Assembly: GCA_046349615.1 (NCBI GenBank) | Contig: JAXMBZ010000010.1 | Location: 1 to 64,000, forward strand | Source: JADJNY01 sp046349615 | GTDB lineage: Bacteria > Planctomycetota > UBA1135 > GCA-002686595 | Length of the DNA: 64,000 bases | Reading direction: 5' to 3' | In this document: piece after piece, positions 32,725 to 45,793 of the stretch | Position numbering within the stretch: position 1 is the first letter of the stretch | Layout of the letters: the number at the start of each line of letters is the position of its first letter | Notes under the pieces: model-generated | The model's database searches: none | The model's input: the letters and a program-made list of their open reading frames with translations, nothing else | Told to the model about the DNA's origin: nothing | Position numbers and translations under genes: made by a program

Positions 32725-33717
32725 TCAAGGCGCGCGCGCCGTGCGCAGGGCTTCCTCGCACTCGCGGCGCAGGTTCCACGCGCGCAGGACGTCGGGGTGC
32801 TCGAACGGCTTCGACGAGAGGCGCAGGTACGTGTCGAGGTCCTGGATCGCCGCGTCGTAGTTCTTCTGCTCCTTGCGGAGCTCGGCGCGGCGGCCGTAGT
32901 ACTCGGCGCGCTCCGGCTCGAGCTCGATCGCCTTCGCGACGTGCGCCTCGGCGTCCGCGTCGCGCCCGAGGTCGTGCAGGAGCACCGACGCCGTCAGGTG
33001 CGTCTTCGCCTGGAGATCCGAGTACTGCTTGACGAAGTTGCGGAAGCGCGCCTCCTCGTCCGCGGACATGTCCGCGCGCAGCATCTGCTTCTGCCAGAAG
33101 TCGAGGTCGACCTGCGTGGTCGCGAGCAGCTTCTCCGCCCAACCGAGGCTCTCCTGCGCCTGTCCGAGGAGTCCCTGGACGCGCACGAGCCCGTTCATCG
33201 CGTCCGTGTCGTCCTTGTGCTCGCCGACGACGCGCTCGTAGTAGGCGACGGACTCCTTCCACGCACCGCGCGAGAGCTCGCGCAACTCGGCGACGCGCTT
33301 CACCGGGTCGGCGGCCTCGGTGACGCGCTTGCCGCTCTCGACCGCCGCGGCGGCTTCGTCGTACGCGATGCCCTTGCGCTCGAGCGCGATCGCGAGGCAC
33401 AGGCGCACCTGGTAGTCGCCGTCGTTCGCGACGGGGGCGAGGAGCTTCTCGGCGCGCAGCACGTCCTCGGGGCGCCCGCGCTTGATCAGGACCTTCGCGC
33501 GGATCAGCTTGAGCTTGACGTTCTTCTCGTCGAGCTCGAGCCCCTTCTGCGCCTGGCCCTCCGCGCGGTCGAGCTCGCCCATGGCGAGGTACTGCTGCGC
33601 GAGCTCGGTGTGGTTCTCGACGAGCTTCTGCTTGTCCTTCGCGCTGTAGCCGCTCGAGTTGCAGGCAGCGGCGACGAGGAGCGCGGCGACGAGGAAGTGG
33701 GGGACGGCACGGGGCAT
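32725..33717 (-). CDS. TPR-repeat lipoprotein
   Basis: 330 residues. MPRAVPHFLVAALLVAAAC is a lipoprotein signal with the Cys at C19. The mature protein is alpha-helical with several tetratricopeptide repeats: AQQYLAMGELDRAEGQAQKGLELD near the start, DAMNGLVRVQGLLGQAQESL in the middle and EAHVAKAIELEPERAEYYGRR to AAIQDLDTYLRL at the end. Such proteins are assembly scaffolds in the periplasm or outer membrane (for example pilus or secretion pilotins), but nothing here fixes the partner. It precedes the membrane protein gene by 13 bases. Confidence 0.82.
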   Translation of the reverse strand: MPRAVPHFLVAALLVAAACNSSGYSAKDKQKLVENHTELAQQYLAMGELDRAEGQAQKGLELDEKNVKLKLIRAKVLIKRGRPEDVLRAEKLLAPVANDGDYQVRLCLAIALERKGIAYDEAAAAVESGKRVTEAADPVKRVAELRELSRGAWKESVAYYERVVGEHKDDTDAMNGLVRVQGLLGQAQESLGWAEKLLATTQVDLDFWQKQMLRADMSADEEARFRNFVKQYSDLQAKTHLTASVLLHDLGRDADAEAHVAKAIELEPERAEYYGRRAELRKEQKNYDAAIQDLDTYLRLSSKPFEHPDVLRAWNLRRECEEALRTARAP

Positions 33718-33781
33718 GGAGCGCCTTTCGTCGGTGAACGGGGGCGGGAGAGGATAGCGCCGATCGGGGGCGCGGGCGCGT

Positions 33782-35341
33782 TCAGTCGGCTTCGCCGCCG
33801 GGCGGCGGCCGGTGCGAGCCCAATAACCGCTGCAGTCGGTCGGGTTGCAGCCGCAGCTCGAGGATCTTGCCGCCGGAGAGCGTCACGAGCCCCGCCTTCG
33901 CTCCGCGCGGCTTGTGCACCTCCTTCTGCCGGGCGACGTGCACACGCGCGCGCGAGGCGCCGCGCAGCGGCGAGAAGTGCACCGCGAGGTGCGCGGCGTC
34001 GACGAGCTCCTCGGGGTCGGGTTCCTTCCCGCGCTCGTCGATGCGGAGCACGACGTGGCTGCCCGGCGTGTCGGCGGTGTGCAGCCACAGGTCGTTCCCG
34101 CGCGCGTGGCGGAACGTGAGCTGGTCGTTGTCCTTCGCGGTGCGGCCGACGCGGATCTCGGCGCCGCGCAGGCCGCGGAACGCCTTGTAGGGAAGGCGCG
34201 GCGCGGGCGGGGCCTTCTTCCGGTCCTCCGGCGCGGCGACCTGCGGCGGCTCGAGGAGTCCGCGCTCGACCGCGTCCGCCTCGACCGCTTCCGCCTCCTC
34301 GTCCGCGAGGCGCGCGCGCAACGCTTCGAGCGCGGCGAGCTTCTCGCGCGCGAGCGCGAGCTCCTCGGCGACGGTCGCGAGCGCGCGCTCGAGCTTCTTC
34401 GCGCGGTCGAACACGCGCGCGAGGTTCTCGTGCGGCGAGAGCTTCGCCTCGAGCGCGATCTTCCGGCGGGCGCCGTCCGCGGCGAAGAAGTCGTCGACCT
34501 CGATCGACGTCATGCCGCGCGCGAGCTCGCCCAGGTGGGCCTTCAGCAGTTCGCCGTCCTGCTGCACGCGTTCGTGCTCCTGGCTCGCGGCGAGGCGCTG
34601 CTCGAGGCCGCGCGCGAGCGAGCGCGCGCGCTCGAGCTTGCGGGCGATGCGCTCGTCGACGCGTTTTTTCTCGCGCGCCGCGCGCGCTTCGACCGCTTGC
34701 GCGCCGAGCGCGGACTCGACGAGGAGCGAGAGGGGCGCGTCGGTCGCGCGCTCGGGCGCGTTCGCGCGGAACGCCTCCCACGGGTCGCTCGTCTCCGCCG
34801 CGGCGGCGCGCCCGGAGCGCGGCGGCGCGCTCCACGGTTTCCCGACCGCGAGCCGCGCGTCCTTCTTGCCCGCGGGCGGCGGGACGAGCAGGTCGAGCAC
34901 GACGTCGCCGCGCCCGAGCCACACGAGGTTCGCGTGGCGGCCGAAGAGCTCGAGCACGAGCGCGCGCCGCTCGCCCGGCGCGGCGTCGCGCCATTCGAAG
35001 AGCGCGATGCGATCGCCCGCGACCGGCACGACCTCGGCGAGCGTCGCGCCCGCGAGCTCCTGCTGCAGTCGTCGGAAGAACGGACCGAGCGGACCGTCGT
35101 GGCGTTCGGTGCGTTCGTGCTGGACGTGGAGCCGCGGCGCTTCCGCGTCGGCGGAGACGCGGATCCGGCGCACGCCGCGCTCGCCGTCCTTCTCCAGCAC
35201 GAGCACGACGTCCGCGGGAGGCAGTCCGACGACCTCCTTCACGCGAGCGCCGCGCGCGAGCCCGTGGAGCTCGCGCGCGAGCGCCGCGACCTGCGCGGCG
35301 TCGAGGTTCAGGCGAGCTCTTCCTGGACGCTGTAGATCCAC
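33782..35341 (-). CDS. rqcH: RqcH/NFACT-family ribosome quality control factor
   Basis: About 519 residues with the NFACT-N domain at the start (ARELHGLARGARVKEV; AGDRIALFEW with the conserved D110-R111 pair; FGRHANLVWL), two long coiled coils (about 230-370) and the NFACT-R (DUF814) domain (PYKAFRGLRGAEIRVGRTAKDNDQ, ARGNDLWLHTADTPGSHVVLR). RqcH binds tRNA and obstructed 50S subunits and adds alanine tails. The start is uncertain: GTG at 35341 overlaps the ndk end by 34 bases; a CTG sharing bases with the ndk stop follows a good AGGAAGAG site. It ends with a short basic tail. Slightly shorter than Firmicute RqcH. Confidence 0.85.
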   Translation of the reverse strand: MDLQRPGRARLNLDAAQVAALARELHGLARGARVKEVVGLPPADVVLVLEKDGERGVRRIRVSADAEAPRLHVQHERTERHDGPLGPFFRRLQQELAGATLAEVVPVAGDRIALFEWRDAAPGERRALVLELFGRHANLVWLGRGDVVLDLLVPPPAGKKDARLAVGKPWSAPPRSGRAAAAETSDPWEAFRANAPERATDAPLSLLVESALGAQAVEARAAREKKRVDERIARKLERARSLARGLEQRLAASQEHERVQQDGELLKAHLGELARGMTSIEVDDFFAADGARRKIALEAKLSPHENLARVFDRAKKLERALATVAEELALAREKLAALEALRARLADEEAEAVEADAVERGLLEPPQVAAPEDRKKAPPAPRLPYKAFRGLRGAEIRVGRTAKDNDQLTFRHARGNDLWLHTADTPGSHVVLRIDERGKEPDPEELVDAAHLAVHFSPLRGASRARVHVARQKEVHKPRGAKAGLVTLSGGKILELRLQPDRLQRLLGSHRPPPGGEAD

Positions 35342-35781
35342 TCGAGCGCGGGCTGCTTCCACTCGCAGAGCTCGCCCGCGTCCGCGAAGAAGAGCGCGAG
35401 CTCCTTCTTCGCCGCTTCGGCGCTGTCGGAGCCGTGCACGAGGTTGTTCGAGAAGCTCATGCCGAGGTCGCCGCGGATCGTCCCGGGTTCGGCCTGGCGC
35501 GAGTTCGTCTTGCCCATGAGCTTGCGGACGACCTCGATCGCTTCCTTGCCTTCGATCGCGAGCGCGACGACGGGGCCGCTCGTCATGAACTGGACGAGCT
35601 TCGGATAGAACGGGCGCTCCTTGTGCACCGAGTAGTGCTGCTCGATCAGCGGCTTCGGGAACTGGCGGAGCTTCAGGCCGACGATCTTCAGGCCCTTCTG
35701 TTCGAAGCGTTGGACGATCTCACCGATCAAACCGCGTTGGACGGCGTCGGGCTTCAGCAGGACGAGGGTGCGTTCGAGCAT
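35308..35781 (-). CDS. ndk: nucleoside diphosphate kinase
   Basis: 157 residues. The start MLERTLVLLKPDAVQRGLIG, the central HKERPFYPKLVQFMTSGPVVALAIEG and the catalytic histidine H116 in NNLVHGSDS are all canonical. It exchanges the gamma phosphate between NTPs and NDPs through phospho-His. The final Trp-rich segment (WKQPALEWIYS) is typical of the longer NDKs. Its end overlaps the start region of the RqcH gene, and a 335-base region separates it from the divergent atp operon. Confidence 0.97.
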   Translation of the reverse strand: MLERTLVLLKPDAVQRGLIGEIVQRFEQKGLKIVGLKLRQFPKPLIEQHYSVHKERPFYPKLVQFMTSGPVVALAIEGKEAIEVVRKLMGKTNSRQAEPGTIRGDLGMSFSNNLVHGSDSAEAAKKELALFFADAGELCEWKQPALEWIYSVQEELA

Positions 35782-36116
35782 GGCGGAGGTGGGGGAGAGG
35801 CGGCGCGCGGGCCGCGGAGGGATCCGGCGCGAGCGTCGCGCCGGCGAAAAAGCGCAGGAGTCTAGCGAGCGACGGGGCCCGGCTCCATGCCGCTCGGTGC
35901 GGAGCGCCGCGAGCCTGCTCGCTCGGGCTTTTTTTCGGCGCCGTCGTTGACCTCCGGGGCCGCATCCCTACACTCTCCGCCCCTGTCGATCCCGGAAGGC
36001 CCGCGCGGTCTTCCGTCGTTCTCGAAGAACCCCTCAGGAGCGATCGGTCGCGCGTCGCGCGCGGTCCGAGCGCATCCGCTCTCCGATCCGAAATCCCGCG
36101 CGTTCGCAACGACGTC
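35782..36116. other. divergent intergenic region between ndk and the atp operon
   Basis: 335 bases with no convincing gene. It contains the atp promoter (35947-35974), a T7 tract upstream of it, a short CGAGC/GCTCG dyad just before the T tract, and about 135 bases of untranslated leader. Confidence 0.7.
35929..35974 (+). promoter_or_regulatory. atp operon promoter with upstream T tract
   Basis: TTGACC (35947-35952), 16-base spacer, TACACT (35969-35974). Seven T residues at 35929-35935 fall at about -46 to -52, where an UP element would contact the alpha subunits. It is the best -35/-10 match in the window. Confidence 0.6.
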
Positions 36117-36452
36117 ATGGACTCCCGCCCTTCCGACGGCCGCGAGCCGGCGCCGAAGCGCGCGCGCGGCGAGCTCACGAGCGACTTCACGCGCTACGCG
36201 GGGCTGGGCTTCCAGTTCGCCGCAGCGGTCGCCGTGTTCGGACTCCTCGGCGGATGGCTGGACTCGCGGATCGGCACGCGTCCGTGGCTGCTCGTCCTCG
36301 GCATCTTCCTCGGTGCCGGGCTCGGCTTCTACTCGCTCTTGAAAGCCATCCCCCCCGGCGGCTCGCGCGCCGCTCGTTCCGCGCCGCGCGCGACGGACGA
36401 CGAACGCGCCGATCCGTCCTCGCGATCCCCCCGACCCCCGCACGCGCCGTGA
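36117..36452 (+). CDS. atpZ: AtpZ-type F1Fo ATP synthase accessory protein
   Basis: 111 residues with two hydrophobic helices (QFAAAVAVFGLLGGWLD and PWLLVLGIFLGAGLGFYSLL) joined by RIGTR, the AtpZ/AtpQ pattern beginning YAGLGFQ. The N- and C-terminal tails are charged and disordered. AtpZ acts with AtpI in c-ring assembly and possibly magnesium or calcium transport. First gene of the atp operon; its stop overlaps the atpI GTG (GTGA). Confidence 0.85.
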   Translation: MDSRPSDGREPAPKRARGELTSDFTRYAGLGFQFAAAVAVFGLLGGWLDSRIGTRPWLLVLGIFLGAGLGFYSLLKAIPPGGSRAARSAPRATDDERADPSSRSPRPPHAP

Positions 36453-36823
36453 CCCGCACGACCGTCCTCACGCTCCTGCTCCTCGCCGCCGCCAGCCTCG
36501 TCGCTTGGCAGCTCGGCGGGGCGTTGGGCGCCGGCGTCCTCGCCGGGTTCCTCGTCGGCGCGAGCTTCACCGGGCTCTCGCTCGCGTGGACGCGGCACCA
36601 CCTCGTGCACCGTCCGCAGCGCGCGCTGCAATCGATGGTCGAGGGGTTCCTCTTCAAGTTGTTCGTCCTCCTGATCGCCGCCTTCGCGCTGCGGTACGTC
36701 CCCGCGGTCGCGCGGTGGTTCGACTGGAGGAGCTTCCTCGTCGCGTTCGCGGCCACGGCCTTCGCGCTCCTCGCGATCGGCACCGCGGACAACCTGCGTC
36801 AAGCCAAGGAGCGACGCGCATGA
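36449..36823 (+). CDS. atpI: AtpI-like ATP synthase assembly protein
   Basis: 124 residues with four predicted membrane helices, starting TRTTVLTLLLLAAASLVAWQL and including GFLVGASFTGLSLAW. Sequence identity in AtpI proteins is low; the call rests on size, topology and position between atpZ and atpB. AtpI helps assemble the c-ring. GTG start at 36449 overlaps the atpZ stop, and its own stop overlaps the atpB ATG (ATGA), so three genes in a row are coupled. Confidence 0.75.
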   Translation: MTRTTVLTLLLLAAASLVAWQLGGALGAGVLAGFLVGASFTGLSLAWTRHHLVHRPQRALQSMVEGFLFKLFVLLIAAFALRYVPAVARWFDWRSFLVAFAATAFALLAIGTADNLRQAKERRA

Positions 36824-37779
36824 GCTTCGGTCAGGTCCTCGGGACGCTCTTCGCGAGCGTCCGCTTCTGGATCGTGCTCCTCGTCGTGGCCGGCGCGTGC
36901 GTGTTCACCGCGCAGTACGCCGAGCACCACACGAACGAGAACGTCTTCCAACTCCTCTACATGCACCTGATGCCGGCGAAGCTCGTCGCCGGACACGGGG
37001 AGCACGCCGCGGCGCTGCTCGCGATCGACCTGCCCGCGGGTTGGACGCTGTTCGACATGGACCTCGCGAAGCCGGGCGTGCAGCTCGTCGCCACGAACCT
37101 CCAGGTCTTCCAGGTCGCCGCGGTGCTCTTGATCTTCGTCTGCTTCTCGGGCGTGCCGGGCTACCTGCGCACCGGGAAGGGCGACTGGCTGACGCGCATC
37201 TTCGCGGGCTTCGCGCTCTGGGTGCGCGACGAGATGGTCGTCGCGACGCTCGGCAAGGAAGTGGGGCGCAAACTGACGCCGTACTTCCTCACGCTGTTCT
37301 TCTTCATCCTGTTCATGAACCTGATGGGCCTCGTGCCGCACTCGGCGACCGCGACGGCCAGCATCTTCGTGACGGGCGCGCTCGCGGTGCTCACGTTCCT
37401 TTCGATGATCGGCGGCGGCATGGTCGCCCAGGGCCCCGTCGCGTTCTGGAAGCACCTCGTGCCGCACGTGCCGATCGCGATCTGGCCGCTGATGCTCGTC
37501 GTCGAGCTCGCGGGCCTCGTGATCAAGCCGTTCGCCTTGATGATCCGTCTCTTCGCGAACATGACGGGCGGGCACATGGTCGTGCTCTCCTTCATGGGCC
37601 TGATCTTCTACTTCGCCGCGACCGCGTCGCCCGCCGTCGGCTGGGCCGCGTCGCCCGTCGCGCTCGGCTTCGCGATCTTCATCATGATCATCGAGTCGTT
37701 CGTCGCGCTGCTCCAAGCGTACATCTTCACGCAGCTCACGATCCTGTTCGTGGGTGCATCGATCCATCCCGAGCACTGA
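36820..37779 (+). CDS. atpB: ATP synthase Fo subunit a
   Basis: 319 residues. The essential arginine that faces the c-ring is in FALMIRLFANMTGGH, preceded by VELAGLVIKP, and a final helix carries ESFVALLQAYIFTQLT. The N-terminal part includes one extra hydrophobic helix (RFWIVLLVVAGACVFTAQYA) and a periplasmic stretch of about 60 residues, longer than in E. coli. The start has an AAGGAG site and overlaps atpI by 4 bases. It forms the proton half-channels with subunit c. Confidence 0.96.
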   Translation: MSFGQVLGTLFASVRFWIVLLVVAGACVFTAQYAEHHTNENVFQLLYMHLMPAKLVAGHGEHAAALLAIDLPAGWTLFDMDLAKPGVQLVATNLQVFQVAAVLLIFVCFSGVPGYLRTGKGDWLTRIFAGFALWVRDEMVVATLGKEVGRKLTPYFLTLFFFILFMNLMGLVPHSATATASIFVTGALAVLTFLSMIGGGMVAQGPVAFWKHLVPHVPIAIWPLMLVVELAGLVIKPFALMIRLFANMTGGHMVVLSFMGLIFYFAATASPAVGWAASPVALGFAIFIMIIESFVALLQAYIFTQLTILFVGASIHPEH

Positions 37780-37877
37780 GCGCCGCTCGCGCTCGGGACC
37801 ACCAGAGAACCACCGGACTAGTAACCCCAAACCCCGCGCGACGGCTCCGTGCCCGAGCGCATCGAGGAGACCATTTC

Positions 37878-38123
37878 ATGAACGTTCCCCCCGTCGAAGA
37901 GTCGCTCGCGATCGCCAAGATGGGCGCCGGCATCGGTGCCGGTCTCGTCGCCATCGGCGTCGGCATGGGCATCGGCAAGATCGGCGGCGCGGCCGCCGAG
38001 GGCATCGCCCGTCAGCCGGAAGCGCAGGGCGACATCCGCGGCGCCGCGATCCTTCTCGCCGCGCTGATCGAAGGCGTCGGCCTCTTCGGCCTCGTCATCA
38101 CGCTGCTCATCGCGATCGCCTGA
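37878..38123 (+). CDS. atpE: ATP synthase Fo subunit c
   Basis: 81 residues, two helices. The first has the Gly motif GVGMGIG, the loop is ARQPEAQ, and the second carries the ion-binding carboxylate E65 in ALIEGVGLFGLV. The residue after the Glu is Gly, not Ser or Thr, and the Gln pattern of sodium-type rings is absent, so it should be a proton ring. A strong GAGGAGA site precedes the ATG. It is preceded by a 98-base gap, and followed by 139 bases without a gene. Confidence 0.97.
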   Translation: MNVPPVEESLAIAKMGAGIGAGLVAIGVGMGIGKIGGAAAEGIARQPEAQGDIRGAAILLAALIEGVGLFGLVITLLIAIA

Positions 38124-38262
38124 GCCGCCTTCGGCCGGACGCGCGGTCCTCGCGGGCCGCGCTCCGGCACGCGAGCTCCCGCGCCGAGCGCGCGAGGAGT
38201 CCGCTCGTCCGACTCGTTTCCTCCGGCACGCACCGCGACGCATCGTCGACAGGCCCAGAGCC

Positions 38263-38811
38263 ATGCACACGTTCCTCAACCTCGCGCTCCTTTCGGAAGG
38301 CGAAGGCGGGTTCAACCCGCTCGATCCGCATTCGATCGGCATCGCCTTCTGGACTTGGTTGATCTTCCTCCTCTCGCTGCCTTTCATCTGGAAGGTCGTG
38401 ATGGGGCCGGTCACCAAAGCGCTCGAAGCCCGCGACGAGACCGCCGCGAAGGCGATCCACGCCGCCGAGGAGGCGAAGAAGGGGGCCGAGTCGGCCCGCG
38501 CCGAGGTCGAGACGAAGCTCGCCGAGGCGAACCGTCAGGCGGCGCAGATCGTCGAGGAGGCGCGCCTGCGCGCCGAATCGCGCGACAAGCAGCTCGCCGA
38601 GCAGGCGAAGAAGGAAGCGGCGGCGATGCTCGAGCGCGCGCGCTCCGAGATCCGCGCCGAGCAGGAGAAGGCCGTCTCCGCGATCCGTCGCGAGGTGGTC
38701 GACCTCTCGCTCAACGCGGCGGGCAAGGTGATCCAGAAGAAGATCGACGCCGCGGACGATCGCCGACTCGTCGAAGAGCTCGTCGCGTCGGTCAAGGACG
38801 GCCGGTCGTGA
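38263..38811 (+). CDS. atpF: ATP synthase Fo subunit b
   Basis: 182 residues: an N-terminal membrane helix ([20 protein letters not shown]) then a long amphipathic coiled coil of Ala/Glu/Lys/Arg ([23 protein letters not shown] to [12 protein letters not shown]). It is the peripheral stalk that holds F1 against Fo. Single b gene, so a homodimer is expected. The stop overlaps the atpH GTG (GTGA). Confidence 0.95.
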   Translation: MHTFLNLALLSEGEGGFNPLDPHSIGIAFWTWLIFLLSLPFIWKVVMGPVTKALEARDETAAKAIHAAEEAKKGAESARAEVETKLAEANRQAAQIVEEARLRAESRDKQLAEQAKKEAAAMLERARSEIRAEQEKAVSAIRREVVDLSLNAAGKVIQKKIDAADDRRLVEELVASVKDGRS

Positions 38812-39362
38812 TCGTCGATCCCGTCACGCTGCGCTGGGCCGAAGCTCTGTACGGCCTCGCGAAGAAGCAGGGCGCGCTCGGCGCCGTGCAGGCGGACGTG
38901 GCGCGTTTCGCCTCGGCGCTCGGCGCCCCGGGCGGCGGCGAGATCTTCGAGCCGCGGCTCGACCGCGCGCAGCGGCGCTCGCTCGCCCTCGCGAAGGCGG
39001 CGGGCGCGCACGTGCTCGTCCTCAACTTCGTCCAGCTCGCCTTCGACCGCCGGCGCGAGGAGGTGCTCCGCTCCCTCGGGCGGGCCTTCCAACGCCTCGC
39101 GAACCAGGAAAGCGGGATCGTCGAGGGCGTCGTCGAGAGCGCGCGCCCGCTCGGCTCCGCCGAACAGGACGCGCTCGCGCGCCAGGTCGGCGCCGTGCTC
39201 GGCAAGCAAGTCAAGCTCGAGAACAAGGTCGTTCCCGAGCTCGTCGGCGGCGTCCGCGTGACGGCCGCGAACCGCATGATCGATTGGTCGGTGCAAGGAC
39301 GCCTCGACGCGCTGCGCCGTCGGATGATGGAGGCGCCGCTCGGCGTCTCCGCCCGCACCTGA
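38808..39362 (+). CDS. atpH: ATP synthase F1 subunit delta
   Basis: 184 residues. The N-terminal helical bundle begins [17 protein letters not shown] and the C-terminal part has [33 protein letters not shown], the conserved end of delta/OSCP. It joins the b stalk to the alpha subunits. GTG start coupled to atpF. The middle ([17 protein letters not shown]) is more divergent than in Proteobacteria. Confidence 0.93.
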   Translation: MIVDPVTLRWAEALYGLAKKQGALGAVQADVARFASALGAPGGGEIFEPRLDRAQRRSLALAKAAGAHVLVLNFVQLAFDRRREEVLRSLGRAFQRLANQESGIVEGVVESARPLGSAEQDALARQVGAVLGKQVKLENKVVPELVGGVRVTAANRMIDWSVQGRLDALRRRMMEAPLGVSART

Positions 39363-39400
39363 GAGCTCTCCAACCTCGAACGCACAGAACCAGGACTGCC

Positions 39401-43394
<3,994 letters not shown>

Positions 43395-43397
43395 GCC

Positions 43398-43820
43398 ATG
43401 GCCGGTTCCCTCACCCTGCGCGTGATCACGCCGGCGCGCATCGCCTTCGACCAGACGGTCGAGTCGGTGCGCGTTCCGGGCGCGGACGGCGACCTCGGCA
43501 TCCTGCCCCGCCACGCGAACATGGTGGCGGCGCTCGACACCGGGCTGATGCGGTACCGCGTCGGGGGCCAGGAGCAGGTGCTCTACGTCTCCGGCGGCTT
43601 CTGCGAGGTCCGGGACAGCACCGTCCGGGTCGTCACCGAGGCGGGGGAGCGCCCCGACGAGATCGACGAGGAGCGCGCCCGGGCGGCCGAACGCCGCGCT
43701 CGGGAACGTCTTTCCCAGGGGCGGGTCCAAGAAGGCGAGCCGCTCGACATTTTGCGTGCGGAAGCCTCCCTCCGTCGTGCATTGATGAGGCTGCGGGCCC
43801 GGGAATTCCGATCGGAATAG
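43398..43820 (+). CDS. atpC: ATP synthase F1 subunit epsilon
   Basis: 140 residues. The N-terminal beta sandwich (LRVITPARIAFDQTVESVRVPGADGDLGILPRHANMVAAL) is canonical, followed by the short helical C-domain. It contacts gamma and the c-ring and can inhibit ATP hydrolysis. It is the last atp gene; aspS begins one base after its stop. Confidence 0.95.
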   Translation: MAGSLTLRVITPARIAFDQTVESVRVPGADGDLGILPRHANMVAALDTGLMRYRVGGQEQVLYVSGGFCEVRDSTVRVVTEAGERPDEIDEERARAAERRARERLSQGRVQEGEPLDILRAEASLRRALMRLRAREFRSE

Positions 43821-43821
43821 C

Positions 43822-45633
43822 ATGACCCCGAGCTCCACGCACTCCTTGAGCACGAACACGAAAACGGACTGGCGACGGACCCACACCTGCGGCGAGCTGC
43901 GCAAGCAAGCGGTCGGCTCCCGCGTGACCCTCAACGGTTGGGTCCACGCGCGGCGCGACCACGGCGGCGTCTACTTCGTCGACCTGCGCGACCGCTACGG
44001 CATCACGCAGGTCGTCCTCGGCCCCGAGCTCTCGGACGCCGTCAAGCTCGGCCCCGAGTTCACGATCTCCGTCTCGGGCAAGGTCGTCGCGCGCGAGCCG
44101 CACAACGTCAACCCGAACCGTCCGACGGGCGAGATCGACGTCGTCGCGGACCGGCTCGAGATCCTCTCGCGCTCGAACACGCCGCCGTTCCCGATCGACG
44201 CGGAAGAAGACGTGTCCTTCGAGACGCGCCTCAAGTACCGCTACCTCGACCTGCGCCGCCCGTTGATGCAGCGCAACTTCATCCACCGCTCGCGCTTCAT
44301 CAACGCGATGCGCCGCGCGTTCGAGCGCCAGAACTTCGTCGAGGTCGAGACGCCGATCCTCACGAAGGCGACGCCGGAGGGCGCGCGCGACTTCCTCGTG
44401 CCGAGCCGCGTGCACCCGGGCGAGTTCTACGCGCTCCCGCAGTCGCCGCAGCTCTTCAAGCAGATCCTGATGGTCGCGGGCATGGACCGCTACTTCCAGG
44501 TCGCGCGCTGCTTCCGCGACGAGGACCTGCGCGCCGACCGCCAGCTCGAGTTCACGCAGCTCGACATGGAGATGTCCTTCGTCGAGGAAGACGACATCTT
44601 CCGCACGTGGGAGCAGGTGCTCCACGAGACGTTCCGCGACGCGATGGGCCTCGACGTCGCGATTCCCTTCCCGCGCATGAGCTGGAAGGAGGCGATGGAG
44701 CGCTTCGGCGTCGACAAGCCGGACCTGCGCTACGGGCTCGAGCTCGTCGACCTCGCCGAGTGGGCGAAGCAGAGCGAGTTCGCCGTGTTCCGCGACACGA
44801 TCGCGCGCGGCGAGCGCGTGATGGGGATCCGCGTGCCCGCGCAGCACCCGCTGACGCGCAAGGACATCGACGGGCTCGAGGAGCAGGCGAAGAGCTCCGG
44901 CGCGAAGGGCCTCGCGTGGTGGAAGCTCGCCGCGGAAGGCGGCAGCGGTCCGCTCTCGAAGTTCACCGCCGGCGAGCAGGGCCAGAAGCTCCGCGCGCGC
45001 ATGCAGGCGCAGGACGGCGACACGCTGCTCTTCGTCGCCGGCAAGCAGAACCTCGTCTGGCGCGTGCTCGGCGAGCTGCGCGTCGCGCTCGGCAAGAAGT
45101 TCGACCTCGCGAAGGGCGAGTGGCGCTTCACGTGGGTCACGAGCTTCCCGATGTTCGAGTACGACGAGCAGGAGAAGCGCTGGTTCTCCGCGCACCACCC
45201 GTTCACGGCGCCCGTGGACTGGACGATGGGCGGTGAGAACCCGGACCTCGCCGCGCTGATGTCGCGCGCGTACGACCTCGTGCTCAACGGTTGGGAGCTC
45301 GGCTCGGGCTCCGTCCGAATCCACCGCGGCGACGTCCAGCAGAAGGTCTTCTCGATCCTCGGGATCGGCCCCGAGGAGCAGAAGAAGAAGTTCGGCTTCC
45401 TGCTCGAGGCCCTCTCCTTCGGCGCGCCGCCGCACGCCGGGTTCGCGATCGGCCTCGACCGCCTCTGCGCTCTCTCGCTCGGCATGGACAACATCCGCGA
45501 CATCGTCGCGTTCCCGAAGACCGCGAGCGCCTCGTGTCTCATGACCGACGCCCCGTCCGTCGTGACCCCCGAGCAGCTCGCCGAGGTCCACATCCGCAGC
45601 GTCCTGCCGCCCGGCTCGACGACCCCCGCGTGA
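43822..45633 (+). CDS. aspS: aspartyl-tRNA synthetase
   Basis: 603 residues, bacterial type. OB-fold anticodon domain (GSRVTLNGWVHARRDHGGVYFVDLRD), class II core with motif 2 FRDEDLRADRQLEFTQLDMEMSF (shown here as FRDEDLRADR and EFTQLD), the bacterial GAD insertion (about 300-430) and motif 3 GFAIGLDRL. It charges tRNA-Asp; whether it also charges tRNA-Asn cannot be told without the tRNA set. The ATG is one base after the atpC stop, so it is read with the atp operon. Confidence 0.96.
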   Translation: MTPSSTHSLSTNTKTDWRRTHTCGELRKQAVGSRVTLNGWVHARRDHGGVYFVDLRDRYGITQVVLGPELSDAVKLGPEFTISVSGKVVAREPHNVNPNRPTGEIDVVADRLEILSRSNTPPFPIDAEEDVSFETRLKYRYLDLRRPLMQRNFIHRSRFINAMRRAFERQNFVEVETPILTKATPEGARDFLVPSRVHPGEFYALPQSPQLFKQILMVAGMDRYFQVARCFRDEDLRADRQLEFTQLDMEMSFVEEDDIFRTWEQVLHETFRDAMGLDVAIPFPRMSWKEAMERFGVDKPDLRYGLELVDLAEWAKQSEFAVFRDTIARGERVMGIRVPAQHPLTRKDIDGLEEQAKSSGAKGLAWWKLAAEGGSGPLSKFTAGEQGQKLRARMQAQDGDTLLFVAGKQNLVWRVLGELRVALGKKFDLAKGEWRFTWVTSFPMFEYDEQEKRWFSAHHPFTAPVDWTMGGENPDLAALMSRAYDLVLNGWELGSGSVRIHRGDVQQKVFSILGIGPEEQKKKFGFLLEALSFGAPPHAGFAIGLDRLCALSLGMDNIRDIVAFPKTASASCLMTDAPSVVTPEQLAEVHIRSVLPPGSTTPA

Positions 45634-45638
45634 GGGCC

Positions 45639-45655
45639 CCCGGGAGTCTCCCGGG
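45639..45655 (+). terminator. hairpin after aspS
   Basis: CCCGGG arms around AGTCT, followed only by TTCGC, six bases after the aspS stop. Weak T tail. Confidence 0.4.
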
Positions 45656-45708
45656 TTCGCCCGCGCGCCGCTCCGGCCGCGTCTCGTTCCGCCGCCCCGT
45701 GCGCGCCC

Positions 45709-45738
45709 CTGGCGGCGTTCGCGGGGCGGCTCTATTCT
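45709..45738 (+). promoter_or_regulatory. candidate promoter for infC
   Basis: CTGGCG (45709-45714), 18-base spacer, TATTCT (45733-45738), 55 bases before the TTG start. Confidence 0.4.
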
Positions 45739-45793
45739 CTACCCGGGCCTTCGCGCCCGCGCACCGATCCCTTCCCGAACCCGTAGGAGTCAC

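Noticed and set aside
37878..38123. Sodium-type c-ring
   Set aside because: The Glu in helix 2 is followed by Gly-Val and not Ser/Thr, and the helix 1 Gln pattern is absent, so a proton-type ring is expected.
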